From: Halobacteriovorax marinus SJ
GTDB taxonomy: Bacteria > Bdellovibrionota > Bacteriovoracia > Bacteriovoracales > Bacteriovoracaceae
Reading direction: 5' to 3'
Assembly: GCF_000210915.2 (NCBI RefSeq)
Contig: NC_016620.1
Location: forward strand, 744,001-808,000
Length of the DNA: 64,000 nt
Shown: positions 1 to 9,107 of the stretch, piece by piece
Position numbering within the stretch: position 1 is the first letter of the stretch
Layout of the letters: each line of letters starts with the position of its first letter
Notes under the pieces: generated by a model
What the model was told of the DNA's origin: nothing
The model's database searches: none
Seen by the model: only the letters and a program-made list of their open reading frames with translations
Translations under genes and position numbers: made by a program

Positions 1-29
1 AGCATCAGCCATTTCATTTGATGTTTCAT
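1..29 (-). CDS. start of a gene cut by the window edge
   Basis: Only the first nine codons are visible (MKHQMKWLM). The ATG at 29-27 has a good ribosome binding site upstream on the minus strand (AGAAAGGA, about 6 bases before it). It lies downstream of the pal and DUF4398 genes on the same strand and is probably the next gene of that operon. The basic start followed by hydrophobic residues would fit a signal peptide, but too little is visible to name it. Confidence 0.5.
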
Positions 30-57
30 AAAGATTCCTTTCTCTAATTAAAACGTA

Positions 58-360
58 TTATAAATTTTCTAGGGTCTGTTTTCTAATGGCAATAAACTCT
101 GCTCTTTCAGAAAACTTCTTAGATAGGATAGCGTATTGTTTCGCTTTATTGAAATACTTTCTCTTATACGCCGACTTAGCTTTTAAGTAATAGAATTCAG
201 CTTTTCTAAAAATTCCGGGGGAGAGTGTCTGTGCTTTAGATTCCTTGGCGGCTAGAAATGCCACTTGGGCCAGACTCATTTCAAGCTTTGGGCGTGTGGT
301 GGCTAAACCACACCCCCAAAATTGTATTAAAAGTAAAATTAAGACTACTTTTCTGATCAT
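58..360 (-). CDS. small DUF4398-like lipoprotein
   Basis: A 100-residue protein with a short basic start, a hydrophobic stretch and a lipobox-like end (FWGC, Cys17), so probably a lipid-anchored periplasmic protein. The mature part is an alpha-helical region rich in Ala, Lys and Tyr (a SLAQ..AxxA pattern followed by KAEFYYLKAKSAY). This resembles DUF4398 proteins, which often sit beside OmpA/Pal genes. Its ATG overlaps the stop codon of the upstream pal-like gene by one base (TAATG), so the two are probably translationally coupled. The family assignment is from pattern memory only; the exact role is unknown, likely envelope-related. Confidence 0.6.
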   Translation of the reverse strand: MIRKVVLILLLIQFWGCGLATTRPKLEMSLAQVAFLAAKESKAQTLSPGIFRKAEFYYLKAKSAYKRKYFNKAKQYAILSKKFSERAEFIAIRKQTLENL

Positions 361-869
361 TATTTTGCAGTAATGATGAAATTACCTCTTCTATTTGAGG
401 CCCATGCACTTTCATCGTGACCAAAAGCAACTGGTCTTTCTTTACCAAATGAAATTGTTGAGATTCTTGAAGAGTTAACTCCCATAGCAACTAGGTGGTC
501 TTTTACAGCAACAGCTCTTCTCTCACCAAGTGCAAGGTTATACTGTACTCCACCTCTCTCATCACAGTGACCTTCAACTTGAATTTCAACAGATGGGTTA
601 GCTTTTAAGAATTCAGCATTTGCATTTAATGTTTCACGTGCAGATGTTGAAAGAACAGATGAGTTGAAACCAAAGAATACAGTTTTGATTGGTCCAGCTT
701 TACCTGAGTCAGAGTCAGCATTTAACTCAAGAGCAGAGGCGTCAGCACCAACTGATTCCATAGTTTGGTTGTCGTTTACTTCTTTTTTCTTAGTCGAACT
801 ACAGCTCGCTAATGAAAGTGAAAGTGTTAATACAGCGAGTAAAGTCATTGGCTTGAAAGTAAATTTCAT
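360..869 (-). CDS. pal: peptidoglycan-associated lipoprotein, OmpA family
   Basis: A 169-residue protein with a signal peptide ending in a lipobox (LASC, Cys23), a low-complexity linker to about residue 60, then an OmpA/Pal domain. The domain shows the family landmarks VEGHCDERG near residue 100, the ALGERRA helix, and a late NRRG segment. Pal proteins anchor the outer membrane to peptidoglycan through diaminopimelate and usually work with the Tol system. The start has a clear AGGAG site. The following DUF4398-like gene overlaps its stop codon. No tol genes are visible in this window. Confidence 0.85.
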   Translation of the reverse strand: MKFTFKPMTLLAVLTLSLSLASCSSTKKKEVNDNQTMESVGADASALELNADSDSGKAGPIKTVFFGFNSSVLSTSARETLNANAEFLKANPSVEIQVEGHCDERGGVQYNLALGERRAVAVKDHLVAMGVNSSRISTISFGKERPVAFGHDESAWASNRRGNFIITAK

Positions 870-962
870 TTGTGCTCCTTAAATATGTTTTAAAAAAGAT
901 TTATATTCCTATAACTTATTGAGATATTATAACGAAAAAAACTCTTATTAGGTACAGTAAAT

Positions 963-3674
963 ATGAAAAATCATATTGGCCGAGCTTTGTTGTCGGTTAT
1001 TTTCTTTTTGTTCTCAACTCATCTTGTTAACGCCAGAATGGGAGGTAGTGTTGAAACCTCCCATCTAGAAGTGGACACGGCCTATGGCCCTTATCGCTTC
1101 GAAATTCATCTTCCAGATTACGAAGAGAATTTTAGAAATCGCGTACTCTCTATACTAGAGAAAAATACTGCTAAACTTGCCGACTATTTTAAATACGCCC
1201 CAAGTGCATTGATCCATATCACTTTAAAAGAAGGCGTCCAAGAGGCCAATGGAAGTGCAACAGTATTTCCATTTAATCATATTGTTCTTCGAAAATTTCC
1301 TCCTCTTGGAAGAGATCACTTAATCTCAAGTCCAAACTCTCTTGGACAGTTAATAATTCATGAACTCGTTCATATTATCCACATGGATCAAACGAGAGGA
1401 GTGTTGAAATTGTCCAAGGGAATCTTTGGAACTTTTGGAAAGTGGGGAGGTATAGCACCTAGGTGGTTCATAGAGGGAATAGCGACTTGGGCCGAGAGTG
1501 CGCTCACAGATTCGGGAAGACTTAGAAGTGAGCTCTTAAAAGTTGAGTGGGAACAGGCCTTTAAAGATGCGAACTTTTGCCAGACAATTGATTGTCTAGA
1601 CGATCCGGGAACTCCTCCTTATGGACAATATGCTTATTGGACGGGAGCGTTCTTTATGGAGTTTTTAGAGAGTAAGTCTAAGAACTCAGTACAGTGTTTA
1701 ATTTTTGCCAATAGTAATAATATTCCATTCTTTTTAAATAGCGCCTTTAAAGAGTGTTTTAATAAGAGTGCTGGGCAATTATATGATGAGTTTAGAGAGG
1801 ACTTTTTAAAGAAGTATAGGCAGCGTGAAATAGACGAGAAAGAATTTGTAAAAATAAAATATTTCTTCTCTAGAAAATCACTTCAAGAAGGTTTTGCTCT
1901 TGTTGATAATAAGCTTCTTAGTGTTGAGTTTAAAAATGATGTGAAAGTACTCTTAGAGCAACCTCTCGACTCTTCTAAAGTGAAAGAGATAAAGTTATCA
2001 GAAAGACTTTCACGCATATATAAGAATTCAAGCTCTTCTGCATCGATTGTAACTTTTCCAAATATAAGAAATAACTCAAAGAGAAATCACTCATTCTATG
2101 AGAAAGGTTTTATTTCTAAAAATAAGAGATTGGGAGAGTTCTTCTATGGACTAAATGACTCCACTTGGGTCTTTGAGTTTAATAAAGGACGTTGGGTAAT
2201 AAATAATGGAGAATTTACTTTTCCAGAAGAAATCTCTCTCTCTTACTTCAAGGGGGCAGGGGAGTTTGTATATTTTAAACTCTTTGATGCAAGAAAAGAA
2301 GTAAGCTACTTCGCAAGATATAATACTGTAAAAAAGAGAGTTGAACTTCAGAGAGAAGTCGCAAGTGATTTTAAAATATTAGATAATTGCCGCGAAGATC
2401 TAATACTTAGAGAGAGTGGTCAACTCTATAAAATGTCTGAGGGGAGAATTGCAAAAGTTGTAGGTGAAAAGTCTCAAATAATCATTGAGGGAAGTTTTGA
2501 AAAAAATCAATCAGTAGTTGTTTTAAAAGATTCTCCGAACTCTCTCTATAAATGGAGTAAGGGATGTGATGATTTAAGAGGCGATCAAAAACTCTCTAAA
2601 AGAGTTAACTTCAAAGAAGTTGATTTAGAAAGAGAAAGCTTAGAAGAAATTACAACAAAGAGAAGTTCATACCCTGGCTTTAGACATTTTTTACCGACAC
2701 ATTGGATGATTAACTACGTCCAATCAACTGATGAATTATCTTATTGGAGTGCGCTCTCTATTATTACTGATCCAGATAGCCGCCACACTCTTAGCCTAAA
2801 AGGATTATTCTATACAGGGATTTCAGAGGTCACTCCTGAATTAAGTTATACCTATCAATTTCCAAATGATTTCTTTCTCTCTTTGAATCACTCTAAGGCC
2901 TATACTTCTAGTTCGCAGAGAAGAAGTTATGACTCAAATCAATCTAATTCAATTTACTTCTCTAAATTCTTTGAGTTGGGGAATTTTGATTTAAAGACCT
3001 CCCTCTATGCAGGTCATTTTGAAGTGGATGACTTCATTTCTTCAAGAGATGAAAAAGAGTATGGAACAATAATTAAAGTAAAACATGTAAAGGTCAGAGA
3101 TGATGACTTTCTCTCTAAGGCCTTACTTAAGGCAAGGCTCTTTAAAAGAGAGGTAGAGGGAACTTCTAATTATAATGGTATGCAATCTATTGCAGAGGTA
3201 GAGTTTCGATTATTAAGTGATTTGAATTTTTCTACAGATATTGGATATAGCTCTCTTGATAAAAGAGACTTTAGAAGTGGTGTGATTTATGGAGGTGGAA
3301 GCTACACTGAGTATCATCAATTCTATGGGCTAGGCTATAGTGATATTTTTGGAAATGAAGTTAAATCTATGCGACTTCACTTTGATTATTCTCTCTTTGA
3401 TATTTACCGTGGAGCGGGGCTCTTTCCTCTCTTCGTACAAGAACTTCATCTCTTAGCGGGAACTGATTTTATTGCAGCAGATAGAATATTCCTAGTGAAT
3501 CAATACCTTAGAAATTCATCTGTACAGTCATATTGGGCAGGAGTTAGGGCCGACTTTACAGTGGCATACGCATTGCCCATTTCAATTGATATTATTCGAT
3601 CTCAAGTATTGAATAGATTTGGTCAAGATAAAGACTCAACAATTTCAGTCATTAGAGGGAGTTTTAGCTTTTAA
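963..3674 (+). CDS. secreted HExxH zinc peptidase with probable outer-membrane C-terminus
   Basis: A 903-residue protein with an N-terminal signal peptide (cut likely near residue 24). The N-terminal third is a gluzincin-like peptidase domain: HELVH at 133-137 (two His ligands and the catalytic Glu134) and a downstream Glu171 in FIEGIATWAES, the usual third ligand in this clan. The central part looks like beta-strand repeats. The last 250 or so residues alternate polar and aromatic residues and the protein ends in Phe, typical of outer-membrane barrels. I infer a surface-exposed or barrel-anchored protease, possibly for host or envelope digestion. It is transcribed divergently from pal. The barrel is inferred from residue pattern only. 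Confidence 0.65.
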   Translation: MKNHIGRALLSVIFFLFSTHLVNARMGGSVETSHLEVDTAYGPYRFEIHLPDYEENFRNRVLSILEKNTAKLADYFKYAPSALIHITLKEGVQEANGSATVFPFNHIVLRKFPPLGRDHLISSPNSLGQLIIHELVHIIHMDQTRGVLKLSKGIFGTFGKWGGIAPRWFIEGIATWAESALTDSGRLRSELLKVEWEQAFKDANFCQTIDCLDDPGTPPYGQYAYWTGAFFMEFLESKSKNSVQCLIFANSNNIPFFLNSAFKECFNKSAGQLYDEFREDFLKKYRQREIDEKEFVKIKYFFSRKSLQEGFALVDNKLLSVEFKNDVKVLLEQPLDSSKVKEIKLSERLSRIYKNSSSSASIVTFPNIRNNSKRNHSFYEKGFISKNKRLGEFFYGLNDSTWVFEFNKGRWVINNGEFTFPEEISLSYFKGAGEFVYFKLFDARKEVSYFARYNTVKKRVELQREVASDFKILDNCREDLILRESGQLYKMSEGRIAKVVGEKSQIIIEGSFEKNQSVVVLKDSPNSLYKWSKGCDDLRGDQKLSKRVNFKEVDLERESLEEITTKRSSYPGFRHFLPTHWMINYVQSTDELSYWSALSIITDPDSRHTLSLKGLFYTGISEVTPELSYTYQFPNDFFLSLNHSKAYTSSSQRRSYDSNQSNSIYFSKFFELGNFDLKTSLYAGHFEVDDFISSRDEKEYGTIIKVKHVKVRDDDFLSKALLKARLFKREVEGTSNYNGMQSIAEVEFRLLSDLNFSTDIGYSSLDKRDFRSGVIYGGGSYTEYHQFYGLGYSDIFGNEVKSMRLHFDYSLFDIYRGAGLFPLFVQELHLLAGTDFIAADRIFLVNQYLRNSSVQSYWAGVRADFTVAYALPISIDIIRSQVLNRFGQDKDSTISVIRGSFSF

Positions 3675-3765
3675 CTCAAGAAAGAATAAAGAAGATTCCA
3701 AATTAGGTTTAATGTAATCTCGTTTTTGGATATAATACTGAAAAACCTTTTTTGATGAGATTGAT

Positions 3766-4158
3766 ATGATAAATATACTTGCCGTAGATGATGAAGATGA
3801 TGTTGCAGCTCTTTATAAAGTTTTCTTTAAAAAAGAACAGAAGAAAGAGTTAGTAAAACTTCATTGTGTGAAGTCTGGAAAAGAATGCATTGATTTTTTG
3901 AATTCTTCAGAAGGTGAAGATGTTCATATTGTTCTCTGTGATATCAATATGCCGGAAATGGATGGTTTTGAAGTTCTCACTAGAATCAGACAAACGATGG
4001 AGAGTGTAAAAGTATTTATGATCTCCGCTTATGATAATGATGAATACTTAGAGAAGGCCATCAGTCTTGGAAGTGAGCGCTATTTTACAAAGCCGGTAGA
4101 TTTCAATCTCTTAAAAGATACTATTCAAGAATTTTACCCAGAATATGAAGCGAGTTAG
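3766..4158 (+). CDS. single-domain response regulator
   Basis: A 130-residue receiver domain with no output domain. The acidic cluster is near residues 8-11 (DDED), the phosphoacceptor is Asp59 (LCDINMP), the switch residue is Ser87 in MISAYD and the conserved lysine is Lys109 in FTKP. Stand-alone receivers of this type act by protein contact (CheY- or Spo0F-like) rather than by binding DNA. No histidine kinase lies nearby. The gene runs convergently into ltaE, overlapping its end by four bases. Confidence 0.85.
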   Translation: MINILAVDDEDDVAALYKVFFKKEQKKELVKLHCVKSGKECIDFLNSSEGEDVHIVLCDINMPEMDGFEVLTRIRQTMESVKVFMISAYDNDEYLEKAISLGSERYFTKPVDFNLLKDTIQEFYPEYEAS

Positions 4159-5171
4159 TTAAACTCGCTAAGTACCTTATTAATTTCAGATATAATATCT
4201 CCCTCTAAATCAAGGTGAGTCACAAATCGAATGGCCTGCCCACCAAAGTGTACCGCTAAAATATTTTTAGACTTTAAATACTCTAGAAACTCTTGTGGAT
4301 TCACATCCTCATCAAGGTGAAAAATAATAATATTTGTTCTTACAGGAATGACCTTCTCTATAAAGTTAAACTTTGAGAGAAGCTCTCCAATATCCTTGGC
4401 CAATTGATGATCTTCTTTGAGTCTTTCAATATTATTGTCGAGAGCGTAGATTCCCGCTTGAGCGAGAAAGCCAGCTTGTCTCATACCACCGCCGAGAACT
4501 TTTCTAAGCCTCTTAGCCTTCGCTATAAATTCTTTATCCCCAAGAAGAAGAGATCCAACAGGTGCCCCTAAACCTTTAGAGAGGCAGATAGAAATGGAAT
4601 CAAAGATAGCTCCAAGATCTTTAGGTGTGTAGTCCTCTTCAATAATGGCATTAAAGACTCTCGCCCCATCTAGGTGAAGCTTTAGATTATTCTGTCTGAC
4701 CACTTCTAGAATTTCTTTTAATTCACTTAGGCTATATGTTTCGCCGCCACCTCTATTTGTTGTATTTTCTAGAGAGACTAGCCTTGAAATAGGTTTGTGA
4801 ATGTCATCTGGATTGATGGCATCTCGTATTTGCTTGGCCGTGATTTTTCCACTCTTTCCGTCTAGAAGCTTTACGCTTGCCCTTGAGTTGTGAAAGATCC
4901 CACCGCCTTCATATTGATAAATATGAGAGTCTTTCTCTAGAATAATTTCTTCTAGGTTTCCAACGTGAGTGGCAATGGCAATTTGATTGGTCATCGTTCC
5001 GCTCGGACAAAAGAGGGCCGCCTCCATACCAAATAATTCACAGGCCTTTACCTGGAGTGCGTTTATACTCGGGTCTTCATTGAAGACATCATCTCCAACT
5101 TCTGCTCTCATCATGGAGTCTAGCATTTTTGGGGAGGGTTTTGTTACTGTATCGCTTCTTAAATCTATCAT
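4155..5171 (-). CDS. ltaE: low-specificity L-threonine aldolase
   Basis: A 338-residue PLP enzyme that splits threonine or allo-threonine to glycine and acetaldehyde. Its N-terminus (MIDLRSDTVTKP) is the family signature. DGARVFNA near 168-175 carries the PLP-contacting Asp, and the Schiff-base Lys199 sits in SKGLGAPVGS. Length is normal for the family. It stands alone on the minus strand, convergent with the response regulator. A bidirectional hairpin separates it from the next minus-strand gene. Confidence 0.92.
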   Translation of the reverse strand: MIDLRSDTVTKPSPKMLDSMMRAEVGDDVFNEDPSINALQVKACELFGMEAALFCPSGTMTNQIAIATHVGNLEEIILEKDSHIYQYEGGGIFHNSRASVKLLDGKSGKITAKQIRDAINPDDIHKPISRLVSLENTTNRGGGETYSLSELKEILEVVRQNNLKLHLDGARVFNAIIEEDYTPKDLGAIFDSISICLSKGLGAPVGSLLLGDKEFIAKAKRLRKVLGGGMRQAGFLAQAGIYALDNNIERLKEDHQLAKDIGELLSKFNFIEKVIPVRTNIIIFHLDEDVNPQEFLEYLKSKNILAVHFGGQAIRFVTHLDLEGDIISEINKVLSEFN

Positions 5172-5210
5172 AGAGAAATGATACTTTAGATAATGTTGTT
5201 GGAAAAGTTA

Positions 5211-5231
5211 AAAGGCCCTGATAAGGGCCTT
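5211..5231 (-). terminator. rho-independent terminator
   Basis: A seven-base perfect stem (AAGGCCC / GGGCCTT) with a six-base loop, followed on the minus strand by T-rich sequence. It lies just past the stop of the 5239-6204 gene and is that gene's likely terminator. Confidence 0.75.
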
Positions 5232-5238
5232 GAAGATA

Positions 5239-6204
5239 TTAATTAATTCTTGCTCTGATTGTTCTTAGAATCGGTCTATTTCGATTAAAAGAATTGAAGT
5301 TAAATGTGAGGTTTAGATCTCTTTGTTCCGATCTAATCTCACCATCTATAGCTTGACAGTAGATATCGATCCAGAAATTCAGTCTAACTCTCGTTCTCGT
5401 TTGAACTTGATGTGGTCTATCCCAGTGTCCGTTAGAGAGATTGAATCCGTAAACAATTTCATCATCACCACATTCGATCTTATTAAAGATGAGTGGGTTG
5501 ATACTCTTAGTTTCATCTTTATAAGTATATTGAATTTTAGAAGTTGTGTAATTCAACTCACTAGCAAAGAGTTGAACATCAAGTTCTTCTCTTTTCATTT
5601 CAATTCTATAAATTGATAGATTATCTTCCCAAAGGTTTCTTACCTTCGCTCCTAGTTGATCAAGGAAGCTATGGCTTGCAACTCCTGCTTGGTGACCTAA
5701 TTCGTGAACGAGGATTCCTAGCATCGCAGGAATATTATTTGCGATTAAAGTGGCTTCTTCAAGATTAACAAAGATCTTTGTCTCAGGGCTAAAGCCTGTT
5801 TTTGCAACTCTTGCTGTTTGGTCATCTTCGCTTTTAAAGAAGTCTCCAGCAATATCTTCGCTAACAAAGAGAATCGGTCGCTCTTGATTAATTTTTTCAA
5901 TGTAAACTTGATTGATTTCTCTAAGGAGTAATCTCTCTTGTTCTGTATCTACACAACCGTATGAGTTTAAACATACTTGGATGGCCGATTGAATATTATA
6001 GTATGCAGACATGAAGTTTTGCTCAATAAGTCCGCCACCGTTTCCAACAATATCTCCAGACCCAAGTCTTTCTACGATCAATGCCGCTTGTCTTTCAAAT
6101 TCAAGGTTGAGTAGGTCTCTCTCAGGAATTGAGACTCTCGTAAGCTTATTTGCAGAAGCAAGGTTTGGTAAAAGTAAAAATAATAATAGTGTAATGTGCT
6201 TCAT
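5239..6204 (-). CDS. secreted HExxH zinc metallopeptidase, unknown family
   Basis: A 321-residue protein with a typical signal peptide (cut after about residue 18, ..LASA). HELGH at 167-171 gives a zinc site. The extended pattern HELGHQAGVASH places another His at 178, one residue further than in classical metzincins (HExxHxxGxxH), so I do not assign it to that clan. The C-terminal 120 residues look like beta strands. Together with other secreted peptidases in this window it fits a degradative, predatory lifestyle (inference). The upstream TIGR02147-like regulator gene ends 8 bp before this start, so the two form an operon. Confidence 0.6.
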   Translation of the reverse strand: MKHITLLLFLLLPNLASANKLTRVSIPERDLLNLEFERQAALIVERLGSGDIVGNGGGLIEQNFMSAYYNIQSAIQVCLNSYGCVDTEQERLLLREINQVYIEKINQERPILFVSEDIAGDFFKSEDDQTARVAKTGFSPETKIFVNLEEATLIANNIPAMLGILVHELGHQAGVASHSFLDQLGAKVRNLWEDNLSIYRIEMKREELDVQLFASELNYTTSKIQYTYKDETKSINPLIFNKIECGDDEIVYGFNLSNGHWDRPHQVQTRTRVRLNFWIDIYCQAIDGEIRSEQRDLNLTFNFNSFNRNRPILRTIRARIN

Positions 6205-6212
6205 TCTATTTC

Positions 6213-7070
6213 CTAGTGTCTTACAACTTCACGTGTATGTTTGAAAAATTGCATATTCAACTGGTAGAGTTCATCTGCTTCAGTCGTAGAAAATTTATTA
6301 TTAAAGTCTTTGATAAATTCAAAGATAGCTTTTTTGGCAGCGTCTACATCCTCTGGTTTTACTCTCATAGTTACTGAAGTTACCTGTCTCTCTTTCACAG
6401 GTTGTTCTTCAATTGCCTCTAGGGCCCTATTGATCATTCCAAAGTGATGTCTTTTAATTGCGGAACTTGGCACGTCATTTGTCGTGAGAAGTCCCTCTTT
6501 TAATACTATTAATTTCCCATTCTCGTCACGACCAATGGCTTCCATTTCAGTCATTATATTTAGGGCATTTCGAATTTGAGAAGGTGTTACTTTCTTTCTT
6601 AATTTTTTAAAAATCCAGTCCTCATCTTCAATAAAACAAGGCATAGATATCAATTGTTTAATGGCCAAGAAGTACCATTCACTAATGGCAGAGAATTCCT
6701 TTAACCCAAGTGCAATAGCCGTTGAGCCAGAGTTGAGTTCAGCAATTTTCTCTAAGATTTCTTTTGTGTCTTTCTTCTTTTTATTGGCCTTCTCCAATTG
6801 GACGAGAAGCATAAGATATTGCCTCTCTTTCATATTCATCTCTAGATCTTCAGCTAGAGCGTTAATCATTTCAAAACTAGGGGAGCGTTGTCCCTTGATG
6901 ACCATTGTTAATGAACTTGGAGATTTGTAGCCTAGGCGGTTAGCCCAAGACTGAAGATTATTTGAAGTATGAGAGTAGAGACCATCAGGCATACCAACTT
7001 TAACGAGGTAATCGCGATAATCATCGAAATCGAAAAGTGAAATTCTAGGTTGTTCTACAGTTTCTCTCAT
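6213..7070 (-). CDS. TIGR02147/DUF4423-type regulator
   Basis: A 285-residue cytoplasmic protein. It begins with SLFDFDDYRDYL and a helix-turn-helix-like region near residues 40-75 (SWANRLGYKSPSSLTMVIKGQRSPS), followed by helical segments and the C-terminal DUF4423-like half. This combination matches the TIGR02147 family. Members are putative DNA-binding regulators. It is co-transcribed with the downstream secreted peptidase (8-bp gap) and may control it. The family call is from recognised sequence pattern; the regulatory role is inferred. Confidence 0.75.
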   Translation of the reverse strand: MRETVEQPRISLFDFDDYRDYLVKVGMPDGLYSHTSNNLQSWANRLGYKSPSSLTMVIKGQRSPSFEMINALAEDLEMNMKERQYLMLLVQLEKANKKKKDTKEILEKIAELNSGSTAIALGLKEFSAISEWYFLAIKQLISMPCFIEDEDWIFKKLRKKVTPSQIRNALNIMTEMEAIGRDENGKLIVLKEGLLTTNDVPSSAIKRHHFGMINRALEAIEEQPVKERQVTSVTMRVKPEDVDAAKKAIFEFIKDFNNKFSTTEADELYQLNMQFFKHTREVVRH

Positions 7071-7091
7071 AATTCTCTTTTGCTTATACAG

Positions 7092-7118
7092 AAAAAGGCC
7101 CTTCTAAGAAGGACCCTT
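7092..7118 (-). terminator. rho-independent terminator
   Basis: On the minus strand a stem of AAGG plus CCTTC pairs with GAAGG plus CCTT, with a small internal loop, followed by five T. It lies just downstream of the 7137-7652 gene and before the regulator gene. Confidence 0.7.
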
Positions 7119-7136
7119 ATTCACACTACTTATTTA

Positions 7137-7652
7137 TTATTCACAATCTTCGATTGAAAGAGTTTTTGTGAAAAGCTTTCTTCCAACTCTATCGTCTCTA
7201 TCTCTACCGTTTCTTGTAACTTTGTGTACGTCAATCTCGTGAGATAGTGGAAGAGTGTAGTTGTAAGTTTCGTAAGCAACACATACTCTGTCACCTTCTC
7301 TTCTTGATCCTCTCCATTCCCACTTAGAACATCTTTCTCTTGTACCTTCGATAGCTGCTACACCGTAGTACTCAACTTCTCTTGTACAAACTCTTGAACC
7401 GTCTCTTCCACCTCTGAAGTCCCACTCAACACATTTGCTGATTGCTTTCTTAGTCTTAAGAACGTCACCGTCTTTACATACGAAAAATGCAGAAGTCATT
7501 GGACCGTTGTCAAGCTTAACTGATGGCTCTTGGAAAGTTACTCTTGAAAAGTGTCTTCTGATTGTATCCCATGAATCGTTAGCTGTTGGCATGTGCGCAG
7601 AAGCTGAAGCTGTCATGATGATTGATGCTGCAAGAATAAAAAGTTTTTTCAT
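7137..7652 (-). CDS. secreted cysteine-containing protein, unknown
   Basis: A 171-residue protein with a clear signal peptide (cut near ..SASA-HM, residue 19). The mature part is rich in Arg, Cys and Trp. It has two similar segments, one around CVEWDFRGGRDGSRVC and one around CSKWEWRGSRREGDRVC, suggesting an internal duplication of a disulphide-bonded unit. I do not recognise the family. It has its own terminator and a long upstream region shared with the divergent 7930 gene, so it is probably a single-gene unit. Confidence 0.6.
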   Translation of the reverse strand: MKKLFILAASIIMTASASAHMPTANDSWDTIRRHFSRVTFQEPSVKLDNGPMTSAFFVCKDGDVLKTKKAISKCVEWDFRGGRDGSRVCTREVEYYGVAAIEGTRERCSKWEWRGSRREGDRVCVAYETYNYTLPLSHEIDVHKVTRNGRDRDDRVGRKLFTKTLSIEDCE

Positions 7653-7929
7653 TTTGTTCTCCTAATTGAGTTAGTTATTAAGTTCTTTTGAACTGTGTTT
7701 CAAATCTGAAATCAAACTAACTTTGGAAGAATGTTCCGTAAATCTAAATTCACAAAATGTTTAACAAATATTTCACAACATGTGAAACGCTTCTGTACTT
7801 TTTTTACTATCTTTTAAAATCAAGAGGTTATCTGTTTTTAAGTGAAAAATTAGATAAGTTTCAGATATTTATTTACGTTGCGCTAATGCTCGCAGAGGGA
7901 TAAATTTCAAAAAAAATTTGGAGCCTATA
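7653..7929. promoter_or_regulatory. divergent promoter region with inverted repeat
   Basis: This 277-bp gap separates two divergently transcribed secreted-protein genes. At 7771-7787 it holds a perfect inverted repeat, TTTCACA-ACA-TGTGAAA, with a related half-site (TTCACAAAATG) about 20 bp to its left. This looks like an operator for a dimeric regulator; the regulator is unknown. No gene is visible here. Confidence 0.45.
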
Positions 7930-8424
7930 ATGATGAAAGTAATTTCTTTTCTTTTTTTGACAGCATTTATTTGCACGAATTCTCTTGCATCAATTGGAAA
8001 GGGAGAATTAATAGAGGCCATTAAGGGGCGCTATATTCTTCAAACAAATGAAGCCGGTGAAATTCACTTTCTCATTCGCTCAAGTGGAAAGTTACAAGTT
8101 ATTAAATCTGATTGGTATGACTCCAATGAGAGTGCGACAACATACCCTGCAAAGTTCACTATTGAGCAAGGGGATAATGGACTGCTTAGAGGAATGCCTG
8201 TTGGACACTTGATTTTCTCTGAGGGATCAGATGAGCAGGCAATTGATTATCATTTGATTTTAACTGCGGAACAAAATTGGAATAGAGAGAATCCTTCAAT
8301 TCGCTTACTCTCTTCCTTTGCCCTAGAGAATGATGGGCCCAACGAAGTGGCCACTGTGCTTTCAACAAAGCTCTCCCTCTTAAAGTATAGTGTGAAGTAT
8401 AAGAAATTCATTCTCCTAAAATAA
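7930..8424 (+). CDS. secreted protein, unknown
   Basis: The ATG at 7930 is chosen because GGAG sits 6 bases upstream (7920-7923); a TTG at 7918 would read through that site. The 164-residue product begins MMKVISFLFLTAFICTNSLAS, a signal peptide. The mature part (about 145 residues) looks beta-rich, with no motif I recognise. A strong terminator follows. Function unknown. Confidence 0.6.
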   Translation: MMKVISFLFLTAFICTNSLASIGKGELIEAIKGRYILQTNEAGEIHFLIRSSGKLQVIKSDWYDSNESATTYPAKFTIEQGDNGLLRGMPVGHLIFSEGSDEQAIDYHLILTAEQNWNRENPSIRLLSSFALENDGPNEVATVLSTKLSLLKYSVKYKKFILLK

Positions 8425-8428
8425 TTTA

Positions 8429-8455
8429 AACCTTCTGCAAAGAAGGTTTTTTTTT
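8429..8455 (+). terminator. rho-independent terminator
   Basis: AACCTTCT and AGAAGGTT form an eight-base perfect stem around a short GCAA loop, followed by a run of T. It ends the 7930-8424 unit. Confidence 0.85.
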
Positions 8456-8502
8456 ATCTTTTTTAGAGCTAAAATATTTAAGAATTTTTCTAAGGAGAGT
8501 TT

Positions 8503-9072
8503 ATGGATAAGAAATGGGGTTATATCGGAGCATTTATTCTAGGTGCAATCTTTGCTGGTTCAGCGACTTTTAGTGTGATGGATAATTCTCTTGAGCAAGA
8601 GAGAATAAAAATCGTTAAATTAGAAAAAGAAATTCAAGATCTAAATGATGGCATTAATATTCCCAATCCATTTCCGAGTTTGAATAAGCAGTTAAATGCA
8701 ATGAAAAAACAATTCGACGAAGAGATGGAGGATGAAGAATCTTTCTTTGGTGGAGTTGCTAAAAGTGTTCAGGCCTTTAGTGCTGGAATGAATAGTGGAG
8801 AAATCACTGAAAGAGAAGATGATAAGTATCTCTACTATGATATTAAAGTCGGAAGCTCTGAAAAGAACGTCATCAATGTAAATGTTAGAGATGGCCAGCT
8901 CATGGTCTCTGGAAATATTGTTAACGAAGTAAATAATGGGGGAGTGAAGAGCTCTTTTAGTTCATCATTTACAAAATCTAGAAGTCTACCAAGCAATGTA
9001 GATCAAAATAATTTTAAGTTAGAAGAAAATAAAGAGGATGGAATCCTCACAATTAAGTTTGAGAAAATCTAG
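8503..9072 (+). CDS. membrane-anchored Hsp20/alpha-crystallin-like protein
   Basis: A 189-residue protein with an N-terminal transmembrane segment (residues 6-25, GYIGAFILGAIFAGSATF), a coiled-coil-like stretch (about 30-70), and a C-terminal domain. That domain follows the alpha-crystallin pattern: YYDIKV, VRDGQLMVSG, a strand with FTKSRSLP, and a final GILTIKFEK. Small heat-shock proteins hold unfolding proteins in solution; a membrane-tethered version would work at the periplasmic or inner face. The start has AAGGAGAG upstream. Assignment rests on the C-terminal strand pattern. Confidence 0.65.
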   Translation: MDKKWGYIGAFILGAIFAGSATFSVMDNSLEQERIKIVKLEKEIQDLNDGINIPNPFPSLNKQLNAMKKQFDEEMEDEESFFGGVAKSVQAFSAGMNSGEITEREDDKYLYYDIKVGSSEKNVINVNVRDGQLMVSGNIVNEVNNGGVKSSFSSSFTKSRSLPSNVDQNNFKLEENKEDGILTIKFEKI

Positions 9073-9100
9073 AAGGGAGAGGAGAGATCCCCCTTCTAGA
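9068..9100. terminator. bidirectional terminator
   Basis: A ten-base perfect stem, TCTAGAAGGG / CCCTTCTAGA, lies between the convergent 8503 and 9108 genes. It starts inside the stop of the former and is followed by T-rich sequence on the plus side. Confidence 0.7.
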
Positions 9101-9107
9101 CTTTACT

